From contig NZ_CAJF01000009.1 of NCBI RefSeq assembly GCF_000304335.1, forward strand, positions 1 to 64,000: a stretch of 64,000 bases of DNA. Reading direction: 5' to 3'. Under the pieces are notes generated by a model that was not told the origin of the DNA, searched no databases, and saw only the letters and a program-made list of their open reading frames with translations. Positions 16,601-25,412 of the stretch are shown here, piece after piece. The translations under genes and the position numbers were made by a program. How positions within the stretch are numbered: the stretch's first letter is position 1; each line of letters starts with the position of its first letter. Source of the DNA: Microbacterium yannicii PS01. Lineage in GTDB: Bacteria; Actinomycetota; Actinomycetes; Actinomycetales; Microbacteriaceae.

Positions 16601-19468
16601 CAGGAGCTCGCGCAGGTCACCTTCGGCGCCGAGACGGCGAGTGGATGGCAGACCGCCTGGTTCGCTCAGCCTGTGGCGGTGAATCCGGGCACCCAGTACG
16701 TCGTCTCCTACGTCGCGCCGGCCGGTGGGTATTCGGCGGCGCCGGGAGCCTTCTCGTCCGAGCTCACGCGGGGCCCGCTGGTCGTTCCCGCCTCGGGCGG
16801 CGCGTTCACCTACGCCTCCGGGTACCCGGGGCAATCCTCCACCACGAGCTACTTCGTCGATCCGGTCTTCATCCGCTCCACGAGCGGCCCGCAGCTCGTC
16901 TCCACCGATCCGGTCGCCGGCGCCGAAGCGGTCCCGACCACCTCGCGCGTCTCGGCGACGTTCTCGGACCCGCTCACCCGCGTGCCGAACATGTCGGTCA
17001 TCGCCGGCGGCGAGCCGGTCCCCGGAGCTGCCGCTCTGTCCGCCGACGGCCGAACCGTCACCTTCACCCCATCGGCGCCGCTGCCCTACGACGCGGCCGT
17101 GTCGGTTTCGATGTCGAACATCGTGGCCGCGTCGGGCGCCGGCTTCGACCGCTCGTGGAGCTTCCGCACCGCGGTGAACCCTCTGCCCACCGACGTGACG
17201 TTCTTCGGCTCAGGGCCGCCGGCGTCGTCGGCGGCGACCGACGGCACGGCCCTGGAGCTGGGGATGATGTTCCGCACGTCGGTCGAGGGGCGCATCACCG
17301 CCATCCGCTTCTACAAGGCGGCCGGTGACACCGGCGCCCACACCGGGACGATCTGGTCCGCCGCGGGGCAGCGACTGGCCACCGTCGCGTTCCAGAACGA
17401 GTCGGCTTCGGGCTGGCAGCGCGCTCCTCTCTCGGTGCCGCTCACCGTGCGGCCGGGTGAGACCTACACCGTGTCGTACTTCTCGCCCCAGGGCGCCTAC
17501 ACCTATGCGCAGGGGTTCTTCACCGCGCCGGTCACGAGCGGGCCGCTCACCGCGATCGCCCCGGGCAACGGCGTCTTCCGGTACGGCTCCGGCGGCGTCA
17601 TGCCGCAATCCTCGTGGTCCGCGTCGAACTACTTCGCCGATGTCGAGTTCTCGGGTGGCGGCGGAGCGGGTCCTGGACTGACGATCACAGACACCGCCCC
17701 GCAGGGGATCGACATCGCGCGCGACTCCCTCGTGACCGCCACGCTGTCCCAGGATGCGCCTGCGCCCGTCATCAGGCTGGAGGCCGGCGGGAGGGACGTG
17801 CCCGGCGCGTCCGCCTACGATGCGACGACGCGGCGGGTCGTCTTCACCCCCGCCGCAGCGCTCGCGGAATCGACCTCGTACACCGCCACGCTTCGCGTGG
17901 ACGGCCAGCAGGTGGCGGAGTGGGCGTTCACCACCGCAGCACCCGATCTGGACGGGGTGATCGGCAGTCTCTTCGGCGACGCGACTCCTGCCAGTGCCGC
18001 GGCCGCCGACACGACTCCGGTCGAAGTCGGCACGGCGTTCACAGTCGCCTACCCGGCACGAGCCACCGCCATCCGCTTCTTCAAGGGCCCGGGCAACACC
18101 GGCGCCCACGTCGGCCACCTCTGGGACGCCCAGACGCGCGAGCTTCTCGCCACCGTTCCCTTCGACGCCGAGACCGCTGCCGGATGGCAGCGAGCGGCTC
18201 TCGCCGAGCCGGTGGTGCTGCAGCCCGGACGCGAGTACGTGGCGTCGTACCTCGCGCCGAACGGGAGCTACGGCGTGACCGCGGCCTACTTCGCCCAGCC
18301 GGTGACCAACGGCTACGTCGCGGCGCCCGCCGGCGACAACGGCCGTTTCGTCTACACGGCCTCGGGTGCCTATCCCACGCAGTCGTTCAACTCGTCGGCC
18401 TACTTCGTCGACGCCGAGGTCGCATTCTCCGAGGACGATCCCGAGCCCTCCGTCGCGGTGTCGGCCCGGGCTCCCGCGCCCGGGGCGACAGGGGTCGCTG
18501 TGGGCGCCGGCGTGAGCGCGACGCTCACCGGCGCCCAGTCGGCCACGATGGCTCTGACGGCCGACGGCGCTCCTGTCACCGGGGTGTCGAGCTTCGCCGC
18601 CCCGACGGGCGTGGTGTCGTTCCAGCCGGCGGCCCCGCTCGGACGGGGAAAGACCTACACGGCATCCGTCACCGCGAACGGTGCCGCCGTCGCCGACGGC
18701 ACGTGGACGTTCCAGACCACTCCCGGGCCGGCGTTGGTCGCTCAGACCCCGGCGCCGTCGGCCGCGAACCTCGATCCGCGGACGGTCGCCATCTCGGCGA
18801 CCGTGACCAACGCCTCCTCTGCGGCGCTGTCGGTCGCTGTGGGCGGGACCGCGGTCGCCGGCACCTCAGCCTTCGATCCTGCAACCGGGAAAGTCTCCTT
18901 CACCCCCAGCGCCACCCTTCGATGGGGCGCCACCTTCGCGATCTCCCTCCTCGCGGACGGCGCCCCGTTGTCGGGTGGCAGCTGGAGCTTCTCGACGATG
19001 GTCAAGCCCGACAAGGTGAGCCTGTTCACGACCGGCACTCCGGCGAACCCGAACGCCAGCTCGCTGCTCGCGAACCAGATGGGCACACGCTTCAAGACCA
19101 GCGCGCCCGGCGTCGTGACGAGCATCCGCTTCTACAAAGGCAGCCAGAACACCCGCCAGCACGTCGGATATCTCCGCGCCGCCAACGGCGCGATCCTCGG
19201 GCAGGTGACCTTCCAGGGCGAGACGGCGTCGGGGTGGCAGACAGCCGCGCTCCCGACTTCCGTGCGGCTGACGCCGGGGACCGAGTACCGCGTCACCCTC
19301 TACAGCGCGTCGGCCCGATACGCCGTCACGAACGCGGGGCTCGCCTCGACGGTCACGTCAGGACCGCTCAGCACGATCGGCGGGGTCTCGGGGAGCGGGA
19401 CCGCGAACCCGACCTCGACCAACACGAACAAGTACTGGGTGGACGTGATCTTCGATCCGGACGACTGA
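13682..19468 (+). CDS. giant secreted protein: dimethylformamidase-like domain plus five DUF4082 and Ig-like repeats
   Basis: The 1,928-residue exported protein has a basic N terminus, a hydrophobic core and a cleavage site near ARA-AS (residues 42-43). Residues about 45-540 resemble the large-subunit domain of N,N-dimethylformamidase (YRTGWYQGLG, DPTWHAYNTYGG, VGHDEYWSGAQR, TGNEGYWRTR). An Ig-like domain follows (555-643). Five DUF4082 modules then lie at about 648-805, 914-1066, 1174-1327, 1429-1582 and 1777-1928, each with a FxKGxxNTGxHVGxLW-type motif. SbsA-like Ig (Big_5) domains separate them. There is no LPxTG or terminal membrane anchor, so it is probably released or bound to glycan. 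The ATG at 13682 is chosen because it gives a good signal peptide; its ribosome site is weak. It directly precedes the polysaccharide operon. Confidence 0.88.
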   Translation: MGKNAPGAPVRPRRTRMAAIAALAALVAAVFIAVTPEPSARAASPCGPTINAIACENQKPGTPRSEWDISGAGDPSIQGFSTDISVDAGQRIDFKIDTDASAYSIRIYRTGWYQGLGARFITSLTPSATLPQRQPECVSDAQTELYDCGTWGVSASWNVPADAVSGVYVARLVRQDTGGDSHIVFVVRDDGNASEVLFQTSDPTWHAYNTYGGSSFYQGGAHGRAYKVSYNRPFATRGGVTARDFYFSSEYATVRFLERNGYDTSYIAGVDTDRRGGELRNHKVFLSVGHDEYWSGAQRANIASARDAGVNLQFLTGNEGYWRTRYEPSVDGASTAHRTLVSYKETWGDASTPGGGKIDPSAEWTGTSRDPRFATAAQGGRNPENALTGTMYMVNHNDLPVTVNAEEGKTRLWRNTGLSSLSGTSTAALAPHTVGYESNEDIDNGFRPAGLIRLSTTRGPTPQYLTDYGNTVVEGTTEHHVTLYRAASGALVFSSASIQWGWGLDQTHDGNGAPADVRMQQAQVNLLADMGAQPGTLMTGLQAASRSTDATAPTTTITSPTNGQSIPHGTTVSVTGTAADVGGRVAGVEVSTDGGETWRLASGTTSWTFSYVQQGSGTASVRARAIDDSANFAAAGISVPVQVRGPYSVFGTTAPKLEAVSDTSPAELGLRFTPEVDGFVSGVRFFKGSTNTGSHVGSLWSPQGARMATVTFAGESARGWQTALFSEPIPVVAGTRYTVSYTAPAGGYAYEEWYWPYRARKSAPLSAPTTTGTSAAGVYGNTGFFPTATYRDANYFVDAVFEAAQDWPVRLTAQSPSAGASGVARDAVISTQFTRPVQPASVAMTVAGPDGAAVAGATSYDAATRTARFAPSQPFAPTTRYTVTVAAVPVDATTFDAGAPWTFTTANDSSSNACPCTLYTSADVPPIASVADSRVTVGTRFSVTEPGFIAGLSFYKGTGNTGVHVGSLWSAGQQELAQVTFGAETASGWQTAWFAQPVAVNPGTQYVVSYVAPAGGYSAAPGAFSSELTRGPLVVPASGGAFTYASGYPGQSSTTSYFVDPVFIRSTSGPQLVSTDPVAGAEAVPTTSRVSATFSDPLTRVPNMSVIAGGEPVPGAAALSADGRTVTFTPSAPLPYDAAVSVSMSNIVAASGAGFDRSWSFRTAVNPLPTDVTFFGSGPPASSAATDGTALELGMMFRTSVEGRITAIRFYKAAGDTGAHTGTIWSAAGQRLATVAFQNESASGWQRAPLSVPLTVRPGETYTVSYFSPQGAYTYAQGFFTAPVTSGPLTAIAPGNGVFRYGSGGVMPQSSWSASNYFADVEFSGGGGAGPGLTITDTAPQGIDIARDSLVTATLSQDAPAPVIRLEAGGRDVPGASAYDATTRRVVFTPAAALAESTSYTATLRVDGQQVAEWAFTTAAPDLDGVIGSLFGDATPASAAAADTTPVEVGTAFTVAYPARATAIRFFKGPGNTGAHVGHLWDAQTRELLATVPFDAETAAGWQRAALAEPVVLQPGREYVASYLAPNGSYGVTAAYFAQPVTNGYVAAPAGDNGRFVYTASGAYPTQSFNSSAYFVDAEVAFSEDDPEPSVAVSARAPAPGATGVAVGAGVSATLTGAQSATMALTADGAPVTGVSSFAAPTGVVSFQPAAPLGRGKTYTASVTANGAAVADGTWTFQTTPGPALVAQTPAPSAANLDPRTVAISATVTNASSAALSVAVGGTAVAGTSAFDPATGKVSFTPSATLRWGATFAISLLADGAPLSGGSWSFSTMVKPDKVSLFTTGTPANPNASSLLANQMGTRFKTSAPGVVTSIRFYKGSQNTRQHVGYLRAANGAILGQVTFQGETASGWQTAALPTSVRLTPGTEYRVTLYSASARYAVTNAGLASTVTSGPLSTIGGVSGSGTANPTSTNTNKYWVDVIFDPDD

Positions 19469-19520
19469 ACCGGCCGTCCGGCGAGCCTGCCGGACGCGGC
19501 CGAAACTGGGGGGAATTCAT

Positions 19521-20585
19521 ATGGCTGCACAACTCGAGGTCGCCGTTGTCGGCGCCGGGTACTGGGGACCCAACCTCGCGCGCAACTTCCGCGCGTCGGA
19601 GGACTGGAAGCTGGCCGCGATCTGCGACCTCGACCTCGAGCGCGCTCAGCGCGTGGCCGACGGCGTCGGAGGAGCGCCGGTCACCCGCGATCTCGGGGAG
19701 ATCCTCGACGACCCGGCGATCGACGCGGTCGCGATCGCGACACCCGCACGGACACACCACCCGATCGTTCTCGCCGCCCTCGAGTCGGGCAAGCACGTCA
19801 TCGTCGAGAAGCCGCTCGCCGACACCCGTGCACGCGGCATCGAGATGGTGGATCGAGCGCGCCGGAACGGCTTGGTCCTGATGGCGGACCACACCTATTG
19901 CTATACGCCGGCGGTGCTGAAGATCAAAGAGCTCGTTCAGGAGGGCGCCCTCGGCGAGATCCTCTTCGTCGACAGCGTGCGCATCAACCTGGGTCTCATC
20001 CAGCCGGACGTCGACGTGTTCTGGGACCTCGCCCCGCACGACCTGTCGATCATGGACTTCGTCCTTCCCGAGGGGCTCGACGCGGCATCCGTCTCGGCCC
20101 ACGGCTCGGACCCGCTCCATACGGGTCGCGCGTGCATCGGCTACCTCGCGATGCCGCTGACCGGCGGAGGGATCGCCCACGTGCACGTCAACTGGCTGAG
20201 TCCGACCAAGATCCGCCAGATGGTGATCGGGGGGACCAAGCGCACGCTCGTCTGGGACGACTTGAACCCTCAGCAGCGGCTGAGCGTGTACGACCGCGGC
20301 GTCGACCTCGCGCTGCACTCGAAGGGCACCGCCGACAGCCACGCGGCGAACGTCTCCTACCGCCTCGGCGACACCTGGGCGCCCGCACTTCCCGAGCGCG
20401 AGGCACTGGCGGGCGTTGCCGGCGAGTTCGCCGCCGCCATCCGCGAGCGTCGGTCGCCACGCACGAGCGGGGAGTCGGGACTCCGGGTCCTCGCCGTCCT
20501 GGAGGCCGCCCAGGCGAGCCTGCGCAACCATGGATCGCCGCAGCCCGTGGAGTCGGGCGTCGTCGCCGAGGCGGTGACCGCATGA
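19521..20585 (+). CDS. Gfo/Idh/MocA-family sugar-nucleotide oxidoreductase (WlbA-like)
   Basis: The 354-residue NAD-dependent oxidoreductase has the dinucleotide motif VAVVGAGYWGPNLARN near the start and the family signature EKPLA in VIVEKPLADT. The catalytic-region motif DLAPHDLSIMDF is also present. It resembles enzymes that oxidise C3 of UDP-GlcNAc-type sugars. A strong GGGGGGA Shine-Dalgarno precedes the ATG. It is the first gene of a rightward operon extending to 32,334, and its stop overlaps the next start (ATGA). With the DegT aminotransferases and the WlbB-like acetyltransferase it could make a 3-acetamido sugar. The exact substrate is inferred. Confidence 0.87.
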   Translation: MAAQLEVAVVGAGYWGPNLARNFRASEDWKLAAICDLDLERAQRVADGVGGAPVTRDLGEILDDPAIDAVAIATPARTHHPIVLAALESGKHVIVEKPLADTRARGIEMVDRARRNGLVLMADHTYCYTPAVLKIKELVQEGALGEILFVDSVRINLGLIQPDVDVFWDLAPHDLSIMDFVLPEGLDAASVSAHGSDPLHTGRACIGYLAMPLTGGGIAHVHVNWLSPTKIRQMVIGGTKRTLVWDDLNPQQRLSVYDRGVDLALHSKGTADSHAANVSYRLGDTWAPALPEREALAGVAGEFAAAIRERRSPRTSGESGLRVLAVLEAAQASLRNHGSPQPVESGVVAEAVTA

Positions 20586-21577
20586 CCGCGCTCGCGGGTG
20601 CCCGCATCCTCGTGACCGGGGGCGCCGGCACGATCGGATCCACGCTCGTCGATCAGCTGGTGGATGCCGGTGCCGACCATGTCGATGTGCTCGACAACCT
20701 CGTGCGCGGCCGCCGCGCCAACCTCGACGACGCGCTCGCCTCGGGCCGGGTCGAGCTCGTCGACGGCGACATCCGCGACGCCGGACTGGTGGACGCCCTG
20801 ACGGCGGGCAAGGACCTGGTCTTCCACCAGGCGGCGATCCGGATCACGCAGTGCGCGGAAGAGCCGCGGCTGGCGCTCGAGGTCCTCGTAGACGGCACGT
20901 TCAACGTCGTCGAGTCCGCGGCACGCCATGGCGTGGGCAAGCTGATCGTCGCATCGAGCGCGTCGGTGTACGGCATGGCCGAAGAGTTCCCGACGACCGA
21001 GCGGCACCACCACGAGAACAACGACACCCTCTACGGCGCCGCCAAGACGTTCGACGAGGGGCTCGTCCGCAGCTTCCGGGCGATGCAGGGACTGGACTAC
21101 GTGGCGTTGCGGTACTTCAATGTGTACGGCCCGCGGATGGACGTGCACGGCCTGTACACCGAGGTGCTCGTGCGCTGGATGGAGCGCATCGCCGACGGCG
21201 AGCCCCCGCTCATCTTCGGGGACGGCCGGCAGAGCATGGATTTCATCTGCGTGCCCGACATCGCCCGGGCGAACCTCCTCGCTGCACGCAGTGACGTCGT
21301 CGCCGGCACGTACAACATCGCCAGCGGAACCGAGACGAGCCTGCTGCAGCTCGCACAGGCGCTGCTGAGGGCGATGGACTCCGACCTCGGGGTGCAGCAC
21401 GGGCCGGAGCGGGCGGTGAACGGCGTTGTGCGCCGCCTCGCCGACACCTCCGCCGCGCGGCGCGACCTCGGCTTCGAGGCGACGATCGGGGTCGAAGAGG
21501 GCCTGCGGCGACTCGTCGACTGGTGGCGGCCGCTGCGCGCCGAGATCGCTGCAGGGCGTGCGGTGGTCGCATCGTGA
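20582..21577 (+). CDS. NAD-dependent epimerase/dehydratase (UDP-sugar epimerase-like)
   Basis: The 331-residue extended SDR has the Gly-rich NAD motif LVTGGAGTIGSTLV at the N terminus and the catalytic Ser region VASSASVYGM. The Tyr-xxx-Lys pair is in LYGAAKTFDE, and RYFNVYGPRMD is typical of UDP-hexose epimerases. The ATG overlaps the stop of the oxidoreductase gene, and its own stop overlaps the GTG of the aminotransferase gene. It probably interconverts a UDP-sugar needed by the glycosyltransferases of the operon. Specificity (4-epimerase, decarboxylase or other) cannot be fixed from the sequence. Confidence 0.87.
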   Translation: MTALAGARILVTGGAGTIGSTLVDQLVDAGADHVDVLDNLVRGRRANLDDALASGRVELVDGDIRDAGLVDALTAGKDLVFHQAAIRITQCAEEPRLALEVLVDGTFNVVESAARHGVGKLIVASSASVYGMAEEFPTTERHHHENNDTLYGAAKTFDEGLVRSFRAMQGLDYVALRYFNVYGPRMDVHGLYTEVLVRWMERIADGEPPLIFGDGRQSMDFICVPDIARANLLAARSDVVAGTYNIASGTETSLLQLAQALLRAMDSDLGVQHGPERAVNGVVRRLADTSAARRDLGFEATIGVEEGLRRLVDWWRPLRAEIAAGRAVVAS

Positions 21578-22718
21578 GCGAGCGCATCAACGTCATGACG
21601 CCCTGGCTCGGTCGCGCCGAGGCGGATGCCGTCGCCGAGGTCATCGCGAGCGGCTGGGTCGCTCAGGGCCCGCGTGTCGCGCGATTCGAAGAGGAGTTCG
21701 CGAGGGCGTTCCAGGCGCGGCATGCCGTGGCCACGACGAGCTGCACCACCGCCCTTCATCTCGCGCTCGTCGTGGCGGGGTCGGCCCGGGCGACGACGTC
21801 GTGGTCCCGTCGCTGTCGTTCATCGCCACGACCAACGCGGTGCGCTATGTCGGAGCGCACCCGGTCTTCGCCGATGTCGACCCCATCTCGGGCAACGTCG
21901 ACCGGCACACGGTCAGGGCGGCGCTGACGGGCCGGACGCGCGCGGTGATCGTCGTCGATCAGGGCGGCGTGCCGGTGGACCTCGACGGCGTGCGGTCGGT
22001 GACGGATCCGCTCGGGGTCGTGGTGATCGAGGACGCGGCGTGCGCCGCGGGCTCGACCTATCGTGGCCGCCCGGTCGGAGCGGGCGCCGAGATCGCCACG
22101 TGGTCCTTCCATCCGCGGAAGCTCCTGACGACCGGCGAGGGCGGGATGATCACCACCACCCGCCTGCCGTGGGCGGTACGCGCCAAGCATCTGCGCGAGC
22201 ACGCGATGAGCGTCTCGGCGGCCGACCGGCACGCCTCGGTGCTGCCGCCCGCGGAGTCCTACGACGAGGTCGGCTTCAACTTCCGCATGACCGATCTGCA
22301 GGCCGCGGTCGGCCTCGTGCAGCTCGGCCGGCTCGGCGAGATCGTCGCCAGACGCCGCGCCATCGCAGCCCGCTATCACGCGGCCATCGCACCGATACCG
22401 GGTCTGCGTGCGGTCGTCGATCCCGAGTTCGGGACGAGCAACTTCCAGTCGTTCTGGGTGGAGGTCAGCGAGGAGTACCCGATCGACCGCGACGACCTGC
22501 TCGAAGCGCTCGCCGCCGCCGGCATCTCGGCCCGTCGCGGCATCATGGCCGCCCACCGTCAGGCCCCGTACCGAGACCTCACTCCGCAAGCAGGACTTCC
22601 CGCGACCGAGCGGCTGACCGACCGGACTCTGATCCTCCCGGTGTTCCATCAGCTGACCGACGCCGACCAGGACCGCGTCATCGCGGTCCTGCACTCGCCG
22701 GACGGAGCTCTTCGATGA
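21574..22718 (+). pseudogene. DegT/DnrJ/EryC1 sugar aminotransferase gene, frameshifted
   Basis: The N-terminal 69 codons (GTG at 21574, MSERINVMTPWLGRAEADAV) and the remaining C-terminal part (GDDVVVPSLSFIATTNAVRY onward) clearly belong to one PLP-dependent sugar aminotransferase but lie in different frames. The break is at the G run 21777-21780. Adding one G restores a continuous protein of about 381 residues, including WSFHPRKLLTTGEGG with the PLP lysine. Everything around the gene is intact and coupled by 4-nt overlaps. A sequencing error in a homopolymer, a recent mutation, or phase variation are all possible. If it is truly broken, the paralogue at 24297-25412 might not replace it, because the two differ considerably. 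Confidence 0.85.
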
Positions 22719-23347
22719 CCTCCGGTGTACTGCTCATCGGCGCCAGCGGACTGGCGCGCGAGGTCCTCGCGGCCGGCATCCGCGGCGTTGCCGGGATCCT
22801 CGATGACGACGAGGCCCTGCACGGAACCGAGATAGACGGAGTCCGCGTCCTCGGCTCTGTCGCGGATGCCGCGAACCGGGAGGAGTCGCTGCTCGCGTGC
22901 GTCGGGTCCGGCGCCGGCCGCCGAACCATCGTCGACCGGCTCCGCCAAGCCGGTGTCGACGAGAGTCGCTATGCCACCTTCGCCGCCGACTCGGCACGCA
23001 TCGGCCGTTCCAGCGATGTCGGCTCGGGAAGCATCCTTCTGGAGGGCGTCGTTGTGACGGCGCACGCGTCGGTGGGGCACCACGTCGTCGTGATGCCGAA
23101 CTGCACGATCACCCACGACGACGAGATCGGCGACTTCGCCACCCTGGCCGCCGGAGTCTCGCTCGGCGGGACGGTGCGGATCGGTGAGGCCGCCTACGTG
23201 GGGATGAACGCCTGCGTGCGGGAGGGGCTCTCGGTAGGCGCAGACGCCACGATCGGGATGGGGGCGGTCGTGCTCGCCGACGTGCCGAATGCCCAGACCT
23301 GGGCGGGCGTCCCCGCTGCTCCTCTTCGGGGAGGTGGGCTCCGATGA
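22715..23347 (+). CDS. PglD/NeuD-type sugar O- or N-acetyltransferase
   Basis: The 210-residue protein has an N-terminal Rossmann-like part (GVLLIGASGLAREVLA) and a C-terminal left-handed beta-helix with hexapeptide repeats. The conserved HASVGHHVVVMPNCTITHDDEIG holds the catalytic His region. This arrangement is that of PglD/NeuD, which acetylate amino or hydroxyl groups of nucleotide sugars. In PglD systems the partner is a DegT aminotransferase, and here the frameshifted aminotransferase gene overlaps it directly (ATGA). The two probably make an acetamido sugar together. Confidence 0.87.
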   Translation: MTSGVLLIGASGLAREVLAAGIRGVAGILDDDEALHGTEIDGVRVLGSVADAANREESLLACVGSGAGRRTIVDRLRQAGVDESRYATFAADSARIGRSSDVGSGSILLEGVVVTAHASVGHHVVVMPNCTITHDDEIGDFATLAAGVSLGGTVRIGEAAYVGMNACVREGLSVGADATIGMGAVVLADVPNAQTWAGVPAAPLRGGGLR

Positions 23348-24300
23348 AGCGCATCGCCCTTCCCCGACCGCCGCGCGGCCGTCCCACGCTCACCGTCGTC
23401 ATCCCGTGCTACAACTACGGGCACTTCCTTCCGGCGGCGGTGCAGAGCATCCTGTCGCAGGATGACGTCGATGCACGCGTGCTCATCGTGGACGATGCCT
23501 CGCCGGACGGATCAGGCGACGTCGCGGAGGCCCTGAGCGAGCGCGATCGGCGTGTCCGCGTCATCCGTCATGCCAGGAACGCGGGGCACATCCGCACGTA
23601 CAACGACGGATTGCGCACCGTCGACACCGAATTCGTCTCGCTGGTGTCGGCGGACGACATCGTCGCTCCCGGCTCGCTCGGACGGGCCGTCGCGCTGATG
23701 CAGCGGCATCCCGCCGTCGGTCTGGTGTACGGCTCCATCGCGACGTTCGCCGAAGACTCCGAGCCGTTGCCGCGGAAGCAGCGGCCCTACCACCTCTGGC
23801 GCATCTGGGGCGGCGACGAGTGGATCGCCCGGGTGGCGGCCGAGGGCTGGAACCCCATCGCCTCCCCGGAAGCGGTGATCCGCACGAGTGCGATGTCGCA
23901 GGTCGGGTTCTACAACCCCGCCCTGCCGCACTCCGGCGACCTCGAGTACTGGCTCCGGATCGCGTCGCGCTGGGACGTGGGCCAGATCCACGGACCCATA
24001 CAGGCGTACTACCGGGTGCACGACAGCAACATGCACACGAGCACCTTCGGCTCGAGAGAGGCGGACCTGCGCGAGCGGCTGGCGGCCTTCCGTGTCCTGG
24101 AGGACCCGCGCATCGCCGCGGCGCTGCCGACGGCGCCGCAGCGTCTCGACGAGGCGCTCGCCACCGTCGACGCCCAGCTCGCCGAGCTCATCGACGACAG
24201 GCGCCGGATGCAGGCCGAGGACTCGTCGTCGCTCCGTGAGCTCCGGCACGCCCTCGTCTCGGCTCGTGACGGCGACCACGCGAAAGGGCGGGCATCATGA
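23344..24300 (+). CDS. family 2 glycosyltransferase
   Basis: The 318-residue GT-A glycosyltransferase begins its fold at LTVVIPCYNYGHFLPAAV. VLIVDDASPDGSG follows, and the DxD-type site is VSADDIVAPGSL. The last 60 residues are charged and probably helical. Coupled on both sides by ATGA overlaps, it belongs to the polysaccharide operon and should add one sugar of the repeat unit on the cytoplasmic face. Donor unknown. Confidence 0.87.
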   Translation: MKRIALPRPPRGRPTLTVVIPCYNYGHFLPAAVQSILSQDDVDARVLIVDDASPDGSGDVAEALSERDRRVRVIRHARNAGHIRTYNDGLRTVDTEFVSLVSADDIVAPGSLGRAVALMQRHPAVGLVYGSIATFAEDSEPLPRKQRPYHLWRIWGGDEWIARVAAEGWNPIASPEAVIRTSAMSQVGFYNPALPHSGDLEYWLRIASRWDVGQIHGPIQAYYRVHDSNMHTSTFGSREADLRERLAAFRVLEDPRIAAALPTAPQRLDEALATVDAQLAELIDDRRRMQAEDSSSLRELRHALVSARDGDHAKGRAS

Positions 24301-25412
24301 CGACACAGCATGTGCCGATGCTCGACCTCGATTACCAGCACCACGAGGTCGCGGCCGAGGTCATGGCGGGCTTCGAGCGCGTGCTGGCCGCGCACTCGTA
24401 CATCCAGGGTCCCGAGGTGAACGCGTTCGAGCGGGCATATGCCGACTACCTCGGCGCGGCACACGTGTGCGGCGTGGGCAACGGCACGGACGCGCTCGAG
24501 CTCGCGCTGCAGGCGCTCGGGATCGGACCCGGCGACGACGTCCTGCTTCCGGCGAACACGTTCGTGGCGACGGCGGAGGCCGTCGTCCGGGTCGGCGCCC
24601 TGCCGCGGCTGGTCGACTGCGACGACGACCACCTCATCGACCTCGCGCAGATCGAGCGCGCGATGACGCCGGCGACCCGGGCGATCATCGTGGTGCATCT
24701 GTACGGCCGCGCCGTCGATGTCGCCGCCGTGCGCGCGATCGCAGGGGACGATGTCGCCATCGTGGAGGATGCCGCGCAGAGCCAGGGCGCCCGGCTGCGG
24801 GGCCGGGCGACGGGAACTCTCGGCGATGTCGCCGCCACCAGCTTCTACCCGGGGAAGAACCTCGGCGCATACGGGGACGCGGGTGCCGTGATCACCGATT
24901 CGGATGTGATCGCCGGCGAGGTCATGGCGCTGCGCAATCACGGCGGAACCCTCCGATACCAGCACGACATGATCGGCCGGAACTCGCGCCTGGACGGCCT
25001 GCAGGCGGTGGTCCTCGCTGCGAAGCTCGCGCACCTGGACGCGTGGAACGAGCAACGCCGGGCCATCGCCGACAGGTATCGCGCGGCCCTGGCCGCGGAC
25101 GAGCGCGTGGTCGTGCCCGGCCCGGCCGACCCGGGTGCCCACGTGTACCACCAGTTCGTCGTTCAGATCGAGGACCGCGAGAGGATCTTCGCGGACATGA
25201 CCGCCGCCGGCATCGGCGTCGGCATCCACTATCCGACCCCCCTTCACCTGCTTACCGCCTTCGCGGGCGCCGAGCTCGGCCGGGCGGGCGACTTCCCGCG
25301 GGCGGAGCGTCAGGCCCGCCGCATCCTCTCCCTGCCGATCTATCCCGGGCTGACCGAGACCATGCAGGACCTCGTCGTCGACGAGCTGCACCGCACGCTG
25401 GAGTCACGATGA
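24297..25412 (+). CDS. DegT/DnrJ/EryC1 sugar aminotransferase (WlbC/WbpE-like)
   Basis: The 371-residue PLP-dependent aminotransferase has VCGVGNGTDALELALQALG (phosphate binding), VVHLYGR and VEDAAQSQGA (Asp to the PLP nitrogen). ATSFYPGKNLGAYGDAGAV contains the Schiff-base lysine, and GIHYPTPLHL is also present. The GxGTDAL and YPGKNLGAYGD motifs match the group acting on 3-keto UDP-sugars, such as WbpE. It would supply the amine acetylated by the WlbB-like enzyme at 12887-13501. It is coupled by ATGA to both neighbours, and this copy is intact. Confidence 0.88.
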   Translation: MTTQHVPMLDLDYQHHEVAAEVMAGFERVLAAHSYIQGPEVNAFERAYADYLGAAHVCGVGNGTDALELALQALGIGPGDDVLLPANTFVATAEAVVRVGALPRLVDCDDDHLIDLAQIERAMTPATRAIIVVHLYGRAVDVAAVRAIAGDDVAIVEDAAQSQGARLRGRATGTLGDVAATSFYPGKNLGAYGDAGAVITDSDVIAGEVMALRNHGGTLRYQHDMIGRNSRLDGLQAVVLAAKLAHLDAWNEQRRAIADRYRAALAADERVVVPGPADPGAHVYHQFVVQIEDRERIFADMTAAGIGVGIHYPTPLHLLTAFAGAELGRAGDFPRAERQARRILSLPIYPGLTETMQDLVVDELHRTLESR

